From Intestinimonas massiliensis (ex Afouda et al. 2020) (GTDB lineage: Bacteria; Bacillota; Clostridia; Oscillospirales; Oscillospiraceae), in the NCBI RefSeq assembly GCF_900626285.1, contig NZ_LR131147.1:2669772-2733771 (forward strand): a DNA stretch of 64,000 nt. Direction: 5' to 3'. Under the pieces are notes generated by a model that was given only the letters and a program-made list of their open reading frames with translations, did not search any database and had not been told where the DNA came from. Shown here piece by piece: positions 8,078 to 15,895 of this stretch (position 1 is its first letter; each line of letters starts with the position of its first letter). The position numbers and the translations under genes are program-made.

Positions 8078-9331
8078 TTACTCCTCGTGATGGGAACGCT
8101 TATGCCGCTCCAGGTTGGCGGGCTCCATGGACAGGGCCTGGCCACGCTCCAGACCAGCCACACCCATGAGCTCCTTCTTCTTCTTGCCGGTGCAGTAGTC
8201 GCACTGGCAGTCGGTGTAGTGCTCGGGCTCGGTGTAGGTGGTGATAACGCCCTCGTAGTTGCGGAGGATGACCTTGTGGGGGGTCTGGGAAATCACGTAC
8301 TGAGGCATGACCGGGGTCTTGCCGCCGCCGCCGGGGGCGTCCACCACGAAGGTGGGCACGCAGAAGCCGGAGGTGTGGCCGCGCAGGCCCTCGATGATCT
8401 CGATGCCCTTGCTGACAGGGGTACGGAAGTGCTCCAGGCCCATGGACAGGTCGCACTGATAGATGTAGTAGGGACGCACGCGGATCTTGACCAGCTCGTT
8501 GACCAGCTTCTTCATGGTGTAGACGCAGTCATTGATGCCGGCCAGCAGCACGCTCTGGTTGCCCAGGGGGATACCGGCGTCAGCCAGACGGGCGCACGCG
8601 GCGGCGGACTCGGGAGTGATCTCGTTGGGGTGGTTGAAGTGGGTGTTCAGCCAGATGGGGTGATACTTCTTCAGCATGTTGCACAGCTCGGGAGTGATAC
8701 GCTGAGGCAGCACCACGGGGGTACGGGAGCCGATGCGGACGATCTCCACGTGGGGGATCTCACGCAGCTTGGCAATGATGTACTCCAGGCGCTCGTCGCT
8801 CACCAGCAGGGCGTCGCCGCCGGACAGCAGCACGTCGCGGATCTGGGGAGTGTTGCGGATGTACTCGATGGCCTGGTCTACCTGATCCATGGGCATGCCG
8901 GCGTCATGCTGGCCGGCGAAACGGCGGCGGGTGCAGTGACGGCAGTACATGGAGCACTGGTCGGTGATCAGGAGCAGGCAGCGGTCAGGATAACGATGGG
9001 TCAGACCGGGAGCGGGGGAGTCCTCATCCTCGTGCAGGGGGTCCAGCAGGTCGGCGGGGGACTGGTGCAGCTCCTTGGCGGTGGGGATGGCCTGCAGCCG
9101 GACAGGATCCTTGGGATCGCCGGGCTGGATCAGGGACAGGTAGTAGGGGGTGATAGCCATGCGCAGGGTGCCCAGGCAGGCCTTGACGCCCTCCTCTTCC
9201 TCAGCGGTCAGGTCCACATATTTCTTCAGGTCCTCCAGGGTCTCGATGCGGTTCTTGACTTGCCAATGCCAGTCGTTCCACTCTTCATCGGTCACGTTGG
9301 GGAAAAGAATCTTACGGCGGGACTCTACCAT
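8078..9331 (-). CDS. kamA: L-lysine 2,3-aminomutase (radical SAM, PLP)
   Basis: 417 residues. It converts L-lysine to L-beta-lysine, the first step of the pathway. The radical SAM cluster motif CSMYCRHC gives Cys126, Cys130 and Cys133. The PLP lysine lies in DAPGGGGKTP (Lys338). Asp294 and Asp331 match the substrate-binding aspartates, and Cys269 plus DCQCDYC near the C-terminus match the structural zinc site of the clostridial enzyme (all offset by one). AGAAAGGATG precedes the start at 9331. A 410-bp gap with the repeat element separates it from kdd, so it may be expressed differently from kce-kdd. Confidence 0.97.
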   Translation of the reverse strand: MVESRRKILFPNVTDEEWNDWHWQVKNRIETLEDLKKYVDLTAEEEEGVKACLGTLRMAITPYYLSLIQPGDPKDPVRLQAIPTAKELHQSPADLLDPLHEDEDSPAPGLTHRYPDRCLLLITDQCSMYCRHCTRRRFAGQHDAGMPMDQVDQAIEYIRNTPQIRDVLLSGGDALLVSDERLEYIIAKLREIPHVEIVRIGSRTPVVLPQRITPELCNMLKKYHPIWLNTHFNHPNEITPESAAACARLADAGIPLGNQSVLLAGINDCVYTMKKLVNELVKIRVRPYYIYQCDLSMGLEHFRTPVSKGIEIIEGLRGHTSGFCVPTFVVDAPGGGGKTPVMPQYVISQTPHKVILRNYEGVITTYTEPEHYTDCQCDYCTGKKKKELMGVAGLERGQALSMEPANLERHKRSHHEE

Positions 9332-9526
9332 AACAAGGTCATCCTTTCTAAGTCAGTGTGGGGATGCGAGATCCGCGGGTCAGGCTCCCATACCGAAACG
9401 GCGGTGAAGGACAGGGTTGGGGGAGGAGAGGTGTCTCCACCGGCGCCCGGGCCGGTCGCGGTACCACGGGAATGTCACATCAAATATTGTTTGCCCGCAG
9501 AATGCGGGGAAACTACTATATTATAA
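9332..9526. other. Intergenic stretch upstream of kamA
   Basis: 195 bp with no gene. On the minus strand it contains a short hairpin (CCCGCATTCTGCGGG, about 9494-9508) just after the displaced kdd tail and an AT-rich TTATAATATAG at about 9519-9529 that could be a -10 region. No clear -35 is visible, so I do not call a promoter. Confidence 0.4.
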
Positions 9527-9578
9527 TTACAGGTACTTCTTCTCGAAGCAGGCCTTCAGCTGGGGATTCTCACGCAGC
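9527..9578 (-). repeat. Displaced 52-bp copy of the kdd 3' end
   Basis: It matches 9742-9793 (the last 52 bp of kdd including TAA) at 51 of 52 positions. The single change turns a Tyr codon into Cys. It lies immediately after the structured element, so the order on the minus strand is kdd end, element, kdd end again. Homology stops sharply on both sides. Confidence 0.95.
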
Positions 9579-9741
9579 GCCCCACGCAATTTCATTGCGC
9601 GGGGACCCCGGGATTTTTACATCCTCGGGGCAAGTGAATTGCCCCTGCGGCAAGGTTTTGCTGCGCAAAACGCTTGGACGCGCCAAAAGGCGCGGCGCGC
9701 TTACGCGCGGGCCGAGCTGAAGATGCCCGGGAAATCTGCCG
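9579..9741 (-). mobile_element. Structured 163-bp element after kdd (same family as 29824-30213)
   Basis: Starts at the base after the kdd stop codon. In the direction of kdd it contains two GC hairpins, then CAAGCGTTTTG paired with CAAAACCTTG (9651-9677), then GGGGCAA/TTGCCCC, then CCCCGCGCAAT/ATTGCGTGGGG next to the far boundary. The last 72 nt align without gaps to the alaS element (43 identities), with stems that change sequence but keep pairing. The 10 nt at 9710-9719 are the reverse complement of kdd 9790-9799, spanning the start of the duplicated tail. Transposition is inferred from the duplication; no enzyme is encoded. Confidence 0.75.
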
Positions 9742-10782
9742 TTACAGGTACTTCTTCTCGAAGTAGGCCTTCAGCTGGGGATTCTCACGCAGCTCGGCCA
9801 GGGTGATGGCGGCGTGGTCCTTGGTGTAGCCGTTGCCGATGACCATGGTGACATCCTTGCCGCAGCCCTCGGCGCCCAGGGCGGCCTTGGCGAAGTCGGT
9901 GGCCATGGAGAAGCAGTAGACAACGCCGTTGTCCCGGACGGGGAGGATGGCGCTCATCTCGCAGGCGGGCACGTTGACGATCAGGATGGAGATGTCGTAC
10001 TCCTTGCCGCCGTTGACGGCCAGGGACTTCTCCAGCACCTCCACCGGGTTGGTGGCGGAGCCCACGATGGCGTGGTGGCAGAGGTTCATGCTCTTCAGCA
10101 GGTCGGCGTCCTCCTGGCAGATGACCAGGGCGACCACGTTGCCGGTGGGGCCGACGCGCTTCATGGCCTCGTAGCAGCACATCATGCCGCCCTTGCCGGC
10201 GCCGCCCAGGATCAGCACGGAGTCACCGGGCTTCACCAGCTTGGCGGTCTGGGCAGGAGCACCGGCCACGTCCAGAGCAGCCAGGGCCAGCTCCTCGCTC
10301 ATGTCGTCAGGCAGCTTGGCATACAGGCCGGACTCGAACAGGATAGCCTGGGCGTCCACGTCCACCCGGTCGATCTCGGGGTGGATCGCCTTGATCTTGT
10401 TGATCTTCAGGGGGGTCAGGGACAGGGACACCAGGGAGGCGATCTTGTCGCCCACCTTCAGGTCAATCTTGCCCTGCAGGTCCTCGCCGATCTCCTTGAC
10501 GGTGCCGATGAACATGCCGCCGGAACCGGTGACGGGGTTCTGCATCTTGCCGCGCTCGGCCACGATGTCCAGGATCATCTGCTCGGTCTTGGCCAGGTCC
10601 TTGTCGCAGGCTTCGTAGATCTGGGTGAAGGAAGCGGAGTCGATGTTCAGGGCGGACACGTCGCACAGGATCTCGTTGGAGTAGCACTCCATGGTGTTGT
10701 CGATCTTCTTGGCGGCCTGGGTCAGCAGACCCTTGGGCTCGATGACGCGGTGAGTGCCGTACTTGTTGCCTTTCTTCTGCAT
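9742..10782 (-). CDS. kdd: L-erythro-3,5-diaminohexanoate dehydrogenase
   Basis: 346 residues. It oxidatively deaminates 3,5-diaminohexanoate to 3-keto-5-aminohexanoate with NAD(P)+. The sequence fits Kdd: start MQKKGNKYGTHRVIEPKG, a zinc-less medium-chain-dehydrogenase-like body, and a Rossmann motif VLILGGAGKGGMM near residue 190. AGGAGGAA precedes the start. Second gene of the riboswitch-controlled operon, 65 bp after kce. Its last 52 bp are duplicated beyond an inserted structured element, yet the reading frame and the C-terminus (EKKYL) are intact. Confidence 0.95.
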   Translation of the reverse strand: MQKKGNKYGTHRVIEPKGLLTQAAKKIDNTMECYSNEILCDVSALNIDSASFTQIYEACDKDLAKTEQMILDIVAERGKMQNPVTGSGGMFIGTVKEIGEDLQGKIDLKVGDKIASLVSLSLTPLKINKIKAIHPEIDRVDVDAQAILFESGLYAKLPDDMSEELALAALDVAGAPAQTAKLVKPGDSVLILGGAGKGGMMCCYEAMKRVGPTGNVVALVICQEDADLLKSMNLCHHAIVGSATNPVEVLEKSLAVNGGKEYDISILIVNVPACEMSAILPVRDNGVVYCFSMATDFAKAALGAEGCGKDVTMVIGNGYTKDHAAITLAELRENPQLKAYFEKKYL

Positions 10783-10847
10783 AGAAAGTTCCTCCTGTTT
10801 CGTTTTGTTTGGTTGGGGAGATATGTACTGACAAATTTAAGAAATGC

Positions 10848-11666
10848 TCAGGCCAGGGAGAGGATCTTCCGGGCCTCGTCGGGGGTGGCGACCTCGCGGC
10901 CCAGCTCCTTGGCCAGCCGGACCACCTTGGCTACCAGCTCGCCATTGGAAGCGGCCTTGTGGCCCTTGCCCAGGTAGATGTTGTCCTCAAAGCCCACCCG
11001 GACGTTGCCGCCCATGATGATGCCGGCGGCCGCCATGTCCCAGGCGCTCTTGCCGATGCCGCTCACCGTCCAGGTGGAGCCGGCGGGGATCTGCTTGACC
11101 AGGTAGTCCAGGTTGCCCACCGTGGCGGGGGTGCAGCCGGATACGCCCAGCACGAAGTTGAACTGCATGGGGGCGCCGGGTACCAGGCCCTTTTTGGCCA
11201 TGTTCACGATGGTATCCAGATGGCCGATCTCAAAGCACTCATACTCGGGTTTGATGTGGTTCTCGATCATGCGCTTGCCGAAGGCACGCATGGTGGGCAT
11301 GTCGTTGACAAAGATATCATCGCCGAAGTTGCAGGTGCCGCAGTCCAGGGTGGCCATCTCAGGGCACAGCTCGGTGGGCTGGAGCCGCTCCTCCGGGGTC
11401 ATGCCGGTGGCGCCGCCGGTAGAGGGGATGAGGATGACGCCGGGGCAGGCTTCCTTGATGGCATCCATCACGACCCGGAACCGTTCCTTGTCCTGGGTGG
11501 GAGTGCCGTCGTCTTCCCGGACGTGGACGTGAATTACGGCAGCGCCCGCTTCAAAAGCGCTCTTGGCCTCGCGGACCATTTCCTCCACCGTGTAGGGAAC
11601 CGCAGGATTGTTCTCCTTGGTGACCTCTGCGCCGCAGATGGCCGCGGTGATGATAAGTTTTTCCAT
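10848..11666 (-). CDS. kce: 3-keto-5-aminohexanoate cleavage enzyme (BKACE family)
   Basis: 272 residues. With acetyl-CoA it cleaves 3-keto-5-aminohexanoate to acetoacetate and 3-aminobutyryl-CoA. Zn ligands are visible: AAVIHVHVR puts His at 46 and 48, and Glu in RVGFEDN is near 230. These are the positions I recall for the Cloacimonas enzyme. STGGATGMTPEERL is a family stretch. A strong GAGGAGG site precedes the start. First gene of the operon, directly behind the lysine riboswitch. The next pathway enzyme, Kal (3-aminobutyryl-CoA deaminase), is not in the window. Confidence 0.96.
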   Translation of the reverse strand: MEKLIITAAICGAEVTKENNPAVPYTVEEMVREAKSAFEAGAAVIHVHVREDDGTPTQDKERFRVVMDAIKEACPGVILIPSTGGATGMTPEERLQPTELCPEMATLDCGTCNFGDDIFVNDMPTMRAFGKRMIENHIKPEYECFEIGHLDTIVNMAKKGLVPGAPMQFNFVLGVSGCTPATVGNLDYLVKQIPAGSTWTVSGIGKSAWDMAAAGIIMGGNVRVGFEDNIYLGKGHKAASNGELVAKVVRLAKELGREVATPDEARKILSLA

Positions 11667-11680
11667 AACACGCCTCCTCG

Positions 11681-11730
11681 TAAAAATAAACGCTATCCCG
11701 CCTTTTGGAGATACTCCCGGCGGGATAGCG
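11681..11730 (-). terminator. Leader terminator between the riboswitch and kce
   Basis: A perfect 12-bp stem (CGCTATCCCGCC and complement; 11719-11730 with 11691-11702) followed by TTTATTTTT, ending about 15 nt before the kce start. It is positioned as the expression platform of the lysine riboswitch. Confidence 0.85.
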
Positions 11731-11785
11731 CTTCATGAACAAAAAAACACTACTCATGTCCGCGGGAGGGGAAACTCTCGTTCAG

Positions 11786-11966
11786 ACACAAATAGCGCTT
11801 CATGTAACTCATGACAATCCGTAAGCGCTGGGCCCACGGCTCAGGGGGAGGGCTGTACGTTTCACGTCCCCCTTCGGCGGAACGGACATTCACAACACAC
11901 ATCGGGCTCGCCTGCCCTTGCCATTGTGCTGCTACCTTGCGCTCCGCGCCTCTATCCATGCATGTT
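11786..11966 (-). ncRNA. Lysine riboswitch (L-box)
   Basis: Read on the minus strand, the leader has the L-box landmarks in order: GGATAGAGGCGCG (P1/P2), CAAGGTAGC, GTGAATGTCC, CCGCCGAAGG, a GGGGG/CCCCC stem P4, CCTGAGCCGT, and CTATT closing P1. This follows the arrangement of the Bacillus subtilis lysC leader. It lies about 15 nt after the predicted start site and is followed by a terminator hairpin. A lysine sensor in front of a lysine-degrading operon suggests induction by lysine. The sign cannot be read from sequence because either half of P1 could pair with the terminator. Confidence 0.85.
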
Positions 11967-11985
11967 ATTCACTTTTGACAAATTC

Positions 11986-12014
11986 ACTATACTCCGGCGG
12001 TTTTCGTTTGTCAA
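11986..12014 (-). promoter_or_regulatory. Sigma-A promoter of the lysine fermentation operon
   Basis: On the minus strand: TTGACA (12014-12009), 17-bp spacer, TATAGT (11991-11986). Near consensus, in an AT-rich stretch. Predicted leader of about 310 nt before kce. Confidence 0.88.
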
Positions 12015-12108
12015 CTATTTTTTAAAAATTTTACATGACAAAAATTTTCTCCGGTCTGCGCACTTTTGTACGCTGCAGCAGGACATTGCTAGCGTGCTGA
12101 TAGGAAAA

Positions 12109-12133
12109 GCGGGCCGCCCGGCGGGCGGCCCGC
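12109..12133 (-). terminator. Terminator of the truncated minus-strand gene
   Basis: A perfect 11-bp GC stem (GCGGGCCGCCC with its complement) with a 3-nt loop, followed on the minus strand by GCTTTTCC. It serves the gene tail at 12141-12194. Confidence 0.7.
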
Positions 12134-12140
12134 TGATCGT

Positions 12141-12194
12141 TTACAGGTCTGCCTGGAACAGCTCCATGAGGGTGGGATCCAGCTTGGGCAGCTG
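12141..12194 (-). pseudogene. Isolated 3' end of an unidentified gene
   Basis: On the minus strand these bases read QLPKLDPTLMELFQADL and stop, followed by a good terminator, which looks like a genuine gene end. Upstream of it the sequence turns abruptly into the plus-strand S41 protease, so the rest of the gene is absent. I cannot name the family. Its length is close to the 52-bp tails duplicated at kdd and alaS, which may be coincidence. Confidence 0.5.
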
Positions 12195-14009
12195 CTGAGC
12201 GATTACTATATTGACGACATCCCCCAGTCCGTATTGGAACAGCCCACCGTCCAACAGATGGTGGAGGCCCTGGGGGACCCCTACACCCAGTACCTCACCG
12301 CTGAGGAGTATGCCCAGTTCCTGGGCAGCATGGAGGACGTGAGCGTGGTGGGTATCGGTCTCTCCATGCTGACCACCCAGGAGGGGCTGCTGATCCAGCG
12401 GGTCTATACGGACACCCCCGCCGCCAAGGCCGGACTGCAGGTCGGCGACCTGATTGTAGATGTGGACGGCAAGGACGCCACCGGCGACAACGTGCTGCTG
12501 GCCGCCTCCTGGCTTCAGGGGGAGGCGGGCACCCAGGTACAGGTGACCTATCTGCGGGACGGGACAAAGCACACCGTCACCCTCACCCGTCAGGCCGTCA
12601 TTATTCCCGCCACCTACAGCGAGCTGTGGGACGACCACATCGGCTACATCGACTGCGACACCTTCGGTGGTGACACCCTGGACCACTTCCTGGACGGAAT
12701 CAAGACTTACGGCAGCCAGGCGGATCACTGGATCGTGGATCTGCAGGGCAACGGCGGCGGGGAGATCAACGCTGCCATGTCTTCCGCTGCCTGCTTTACC
12801 GGCCCTGCTCTGATGACCTATTTCCTGGACGGCTCCGGCGAAGTTGCCTCCTATGGCAGCCAGCTGGAAAGCCAGACCCTCTATCCCGCCATCGTCCTCA
12901 CCGATGAGAACACCGCCAGCGCTTCGGAGCTGTTCGCCGCCGCCATCCGGGACAACAACGCCGGCATTCTGGTGGGCGGGCGCACCTTCGGCAAGGGCGT
13001 GGCCCAGAGCGTATTTGACCAGTCCTCCCTGCCTGATTACTTCCCTGACGGAGACGCCTTTAAGATCACCACCTACCGGCTGTACTCCGCCAGCGGCACC
13101 ACCGCCCAGACCATTGGCCTGCTCCCCCACCTGCTGGTGGACCCGGCCATTGCCCCCGACGTGGCCGTGCTGCTCAGCGGCACCAACCCCACGGCCGGCA
13201 CGGAGGGCACCCTGCGCATCGACTTCGGCTGGCGGTGGTATGTGGATCTGGACACCGCCCTCAGCCAGGAACACCGGGCCGCCTTTGTGGCCCTGCTGGA
13301 GGCGCTGCCCGCCACCGTCCAGCTGCTGGAGGGCACCAGCAGCACCGGCGACGGCTGGACCACCGTTACCGCCGCCGGTCTGGCGGAAAAATACGGCCTG
13401 ACGGAATATGAGGCCCGCACCTTCTCCGACATCGCGGATTCCCCCTACCGGGCCCAGATCCAGCAGCTGGCCACCTATGAGATCCTGCAGGGCGACGGCA
13501 CCGGCGCCTTCCGGCCCGACGACGGGCTCACCCGGGCCCAGCTGTGCGCCCTGCTGGCCCAGGCCATCCACTGCACCTACACCGGACCCAGCCGCTTCTC
13601 CGACGTGTCCGGCGACAGCTGGTACTGCTCCGCCGTCAACGCCATGGCCGCCATGGGCCTGGTGGAGGGCGTGGGCGGCGGACGCTTCAACCCCGACGCC
13701 CCGGTGGATCACCAGCAGTTCATCACCATCATGGGCCGTCTGGGACAGAAGCTGAACCTGTTCCTGGACCAGGCCGCGAAGGAAAGGTCGGAGGACGCCC
13801 TCTCCGATCCCGCCCTGGCCGCCTATCCCGACTGGGCCAGGGAATCGGTGTGGCTGCTGGCCCTCAGCCAGCAGGGGCTGGTGGGCAACACCATCAACCT
13901 GCTGTGGGAGCCCCTGGCGGACATCGACCCCACCTCCGCCGCCACCCGGGAGGAGGCCGCCGCCCTCACCTGCTCCCTGCTCCACTACATCGGCATCCTG
14001 CCCGCGTAA
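12192..14009 (+). pseudogene. S41 (C-terminal processing) peptidase with SLH domains, 5' truncated
   Basis: The open frame begins abruptly at LLSDYYIDDIPQSVLEQPTV, a stretch that normally sits about 80-100 residues into S41 proteases. The signal peptide, N-terminal segment, promoter and ribosome site are all missing. The rest is intact: PDZ domain (GIGLSMLTTQEGLLIQRVYT and AKAGLQVGDLIVDVDG), catalytic core with the serine in ENTASASELFAAA and lysine in GGRTFGKGVAQS, then three SLH repeats (DGTGAFRPDDGLTRAQ is typical) for wall anchoring. The best internal start is TTG 12234. It was probably an exported wall-bound protease, now likely inactive. Confidence 0.8.
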
Positions 14010-14019
14010 ATCTTTCCAC

Positions 14020-14058
14020 AAAAAACCGCCTGCCGGAAATCCCGGCAGGCGGTTTTTT
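14020..14058. terminator. Bidirectional terminator
   Basis: CCGCCTGCCGG and complement flanked by A and T runs; it serves the S41 gene on the plus strand and the ABC operon on the minus strand. Confidence 0.88.
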
Positions 14059-14066
14059 ATCCTGTC

Positions 14067-14861
14067 TCAGCCCAGCAGCAGCTTGTCGTCGGCCTCGTCG
14101 GAGCCGCTGGCTTTGCTGAACAGCTCCAGCAGCTGCTCCACGGTGAGCTTTTTCTTCTCCTCCCCCGACACATCCACGGCGATGCGGCCCTCATACATCA
14201 TGATAAGCCGGTTGCCGTGGGCAATGGCGTCCCGCATGTTGTGGGTGATCATCAGGGTGGTCAGCTTGTCCCGCCGGACGATCTTCTCTGTGGTGTCCAG
14301 CACCTTGGCCGCCGTCTTGGGGTCCAGAGCGGCGGTGTGCTCGTCCAGCAGCAGCAGCTTGGGCTTCTTCAGGGTGGCCATCAGCAGGGTCAGGGCCTGC
14401 CGCTGGCCGCCGGAGAGCAGGCCCACCTTGCTGGTCAGCCGGTCCTCCAGGCCCAGGTCCAGGATCTTCAGCAGCTCCCGGTACTGCTCCCGCTCGGCCT
14501 TGGTGATCCCCGCCCGCAGGGAGCGGCCCTGCCCACGGCGGGCGGCCAGGGCCAGGTTCTCCTCGATCTGCATGGTGGCGGCGGTGCCCATCATGGGGTC
14601 CTGGAACACCCGGCCGATGAATTTGGCCCGCTTGTGTTCGGGCAGGCGGGTCACGTCCTGGCCGTCGATGGCGATGGACCCGCTGTCCACCGGGAACACC
14701 CCGGCCACCAGGTTCAGCAGGGTGGATTTGCCCGCCCCGTTGCCGCCGATGACGGTGACAAAGTCCCCGTCGGCCAGGGTGAGGGACACGCCGTTCATGG
14801 CCCGCTTCTCATTGATGGTGCCGGCGTTGAAGGTCTTGTAGATCTCCCGTACCTCAAGCAT
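14067..14861 (-). CDS. ABC transporter ATP-binding protein (TrpX/YufO-like cluster)
   Basis: 264 residues. Walker A GGNGAGKST near residue 40, signature LSGGQRQALTLLMATL, Walker B LLLLDEHTAALDPKT and switch His in MITHNMRDA. Unusually it has DEH rather than DEP after Walker B, as commonly seen in this importer subfamily. It overlaps the permease gene by 8 bp and is the last gene of a three-gene operon. It powers uptake of the ligand held by the lipoprotein at 15896-16900. Confidence 0.93.
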   Translation of the reverse strand: MLEVREIYKTFNAGTINEKRAMNGVSLTLADGDFVTVIGGNGAGKSTLLNLVAGVFPVDSGSIAIDGQDVTRLPEHKRAKFIGRVFQDPMMGTAATMQIEENLALAARRGQGRSLRAGITKAEREQYRELLKILDLGLEDRLTSKVGLLSGGQRQALTLLMATLKKPKLLLLDEHTAALDPKTAAKVLDTTEKIVRRDKLTTLMITHNMRDAIAHGNRLIMMYEGRIAVDVSGEEKKKLTVEQLLELFSKASGSDEADDKLLLG

Positions 14862-15804
14862 CGCGGCCCGCCTCCTTCCGTACCGTCTTGGTAAAGTACC
14901 TGCCCTTCCAGTAGGGGATGGTCAGGAAGAGCGCCACCACCAGAGCGGTGAGCAGCTTCAGGTCGGTGGATTCCAGGCCCAGACGGAGGACCAGGGTGAT
15001 GACTACATAGTAGATGATGGCGCCGATGACGGCGGTGAGCAGTTTGAAGGCAAAGTTCTGGCACACCTTGCCCAGCAGCACCTCGCCGATGATGACGGCG
15101 GCCAGGCCGATGACGATGGCGCCCCGGCCCATATCCACGGTGGAGCTGCCCTGGTACTGGGCCAGCAGGCCGCCGGACAGGGCCACCAGGCCATTGGACA
15201 CCACCAGGCCCAGCACCTTGCACCAGCTGGTGTTGATGCCCTGGGCCCGGGCCATGCTCTGGTTGGCGCCGGTGGCGCGGAGGGCGGAGCCCAGCTCGGT
15301 GCCGAAGAACCAGTAGAGCAGGGCGATGACCACCACCGTAAAGATGACCAGCAGGAACAGGGGGTTGGTCAGATCCAGCTCCCGGATGTACCGGGAGGAG
15401 ATCAGCAGGTCCTGCTTGTCCACGCTGAGGGCCAGGGTGGCCTTGGTGGTGGCCTTCTCATCGCCGATGGCCATGATCCGCAGGTTGATGGAGTAGAGGG
15501 CCAGCTGGGTCAGAATGCCGGCCAGAATGGCGGGGATGCCGCAGGCGGTGTGGAGCAGGCCGGTGACCAGCCCGGCCAGCATGCCGGCCAGCACCGCCAT
15601 CAGCAGCGCCAGCCAGGGGTTCCAGCCCAGGGTGATGCACAGGGCCGCCACCGCGCCGCCGGTGGCCAGGGAGCCGTCCACCGTCAGATCGGCGATGTCC
15701 AGAATCCGGAAGGTGATGTACACCCCGATGGCCATGATGCCCCAGGCCAGCCCCTGCCCGAAGGCGCCGGGCAGGGAGTTGAAAAACGCGAACAGGACGT
15801 CCAT
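14854..15804 (-). CDS. ABC transporter permease (LivH/TrpY type)
   Basis: 316 residues with about eight hydrophobic helices. RILDIADLTVDGSLATGGAV near the start and GTELGSALRATGANQSMARA in the cytoplasmic coupling loop identify the branched-chain/TrpY-type permease family. It is a membrane homodimer that pairs with the ATPase encoded immediately downstream. A 91-bp gap separates it from the binding-protein gene, with no strong terminator in it. Confidence 0.93.
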   Translation of the reverse strand: MDVLFAFFNSLPGAFGQGLAWGIMAIGVYITFRILDIADLTVDGSLATGGAVAALCITLGWNPWLALLMAVLAGMLAGLVTGLLHTACGIPAILAGILTQLALYSINLRIMAIGDEKATTKATLALSVDKQDLLISSRYIRELDLTNPLFLLVIFTVVVIALLYWFFGTELGSALRATGANQSMARAQGINTSWCKVLGLVVSNGLVALSGGLLAQYQGSSTVDMGRGAIVIGLAAVIIGEVLLGKVCQNFAFKLLTAVIGAIIYYVVITLVLRLGLESTDLKLLTALVVALFLTIPYWKGRYFTKTVRKEAGRDA

Positions 15805-15895
15805 GGATTCGCCTCCAAATGTTTAAAAATCTCCAGTAGTATACCAGAAAAGAGCGGAGAAGGGATACTCCTTCTCCGCCCTCCGGGGGTCAAGG

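Noticed and set aside
9358..9806. Short open frames across the kdd-kamA gap
   Set aside because: They run through the duplicated kdd tail and hairpins, lack ribosome sites and have no plausible product.
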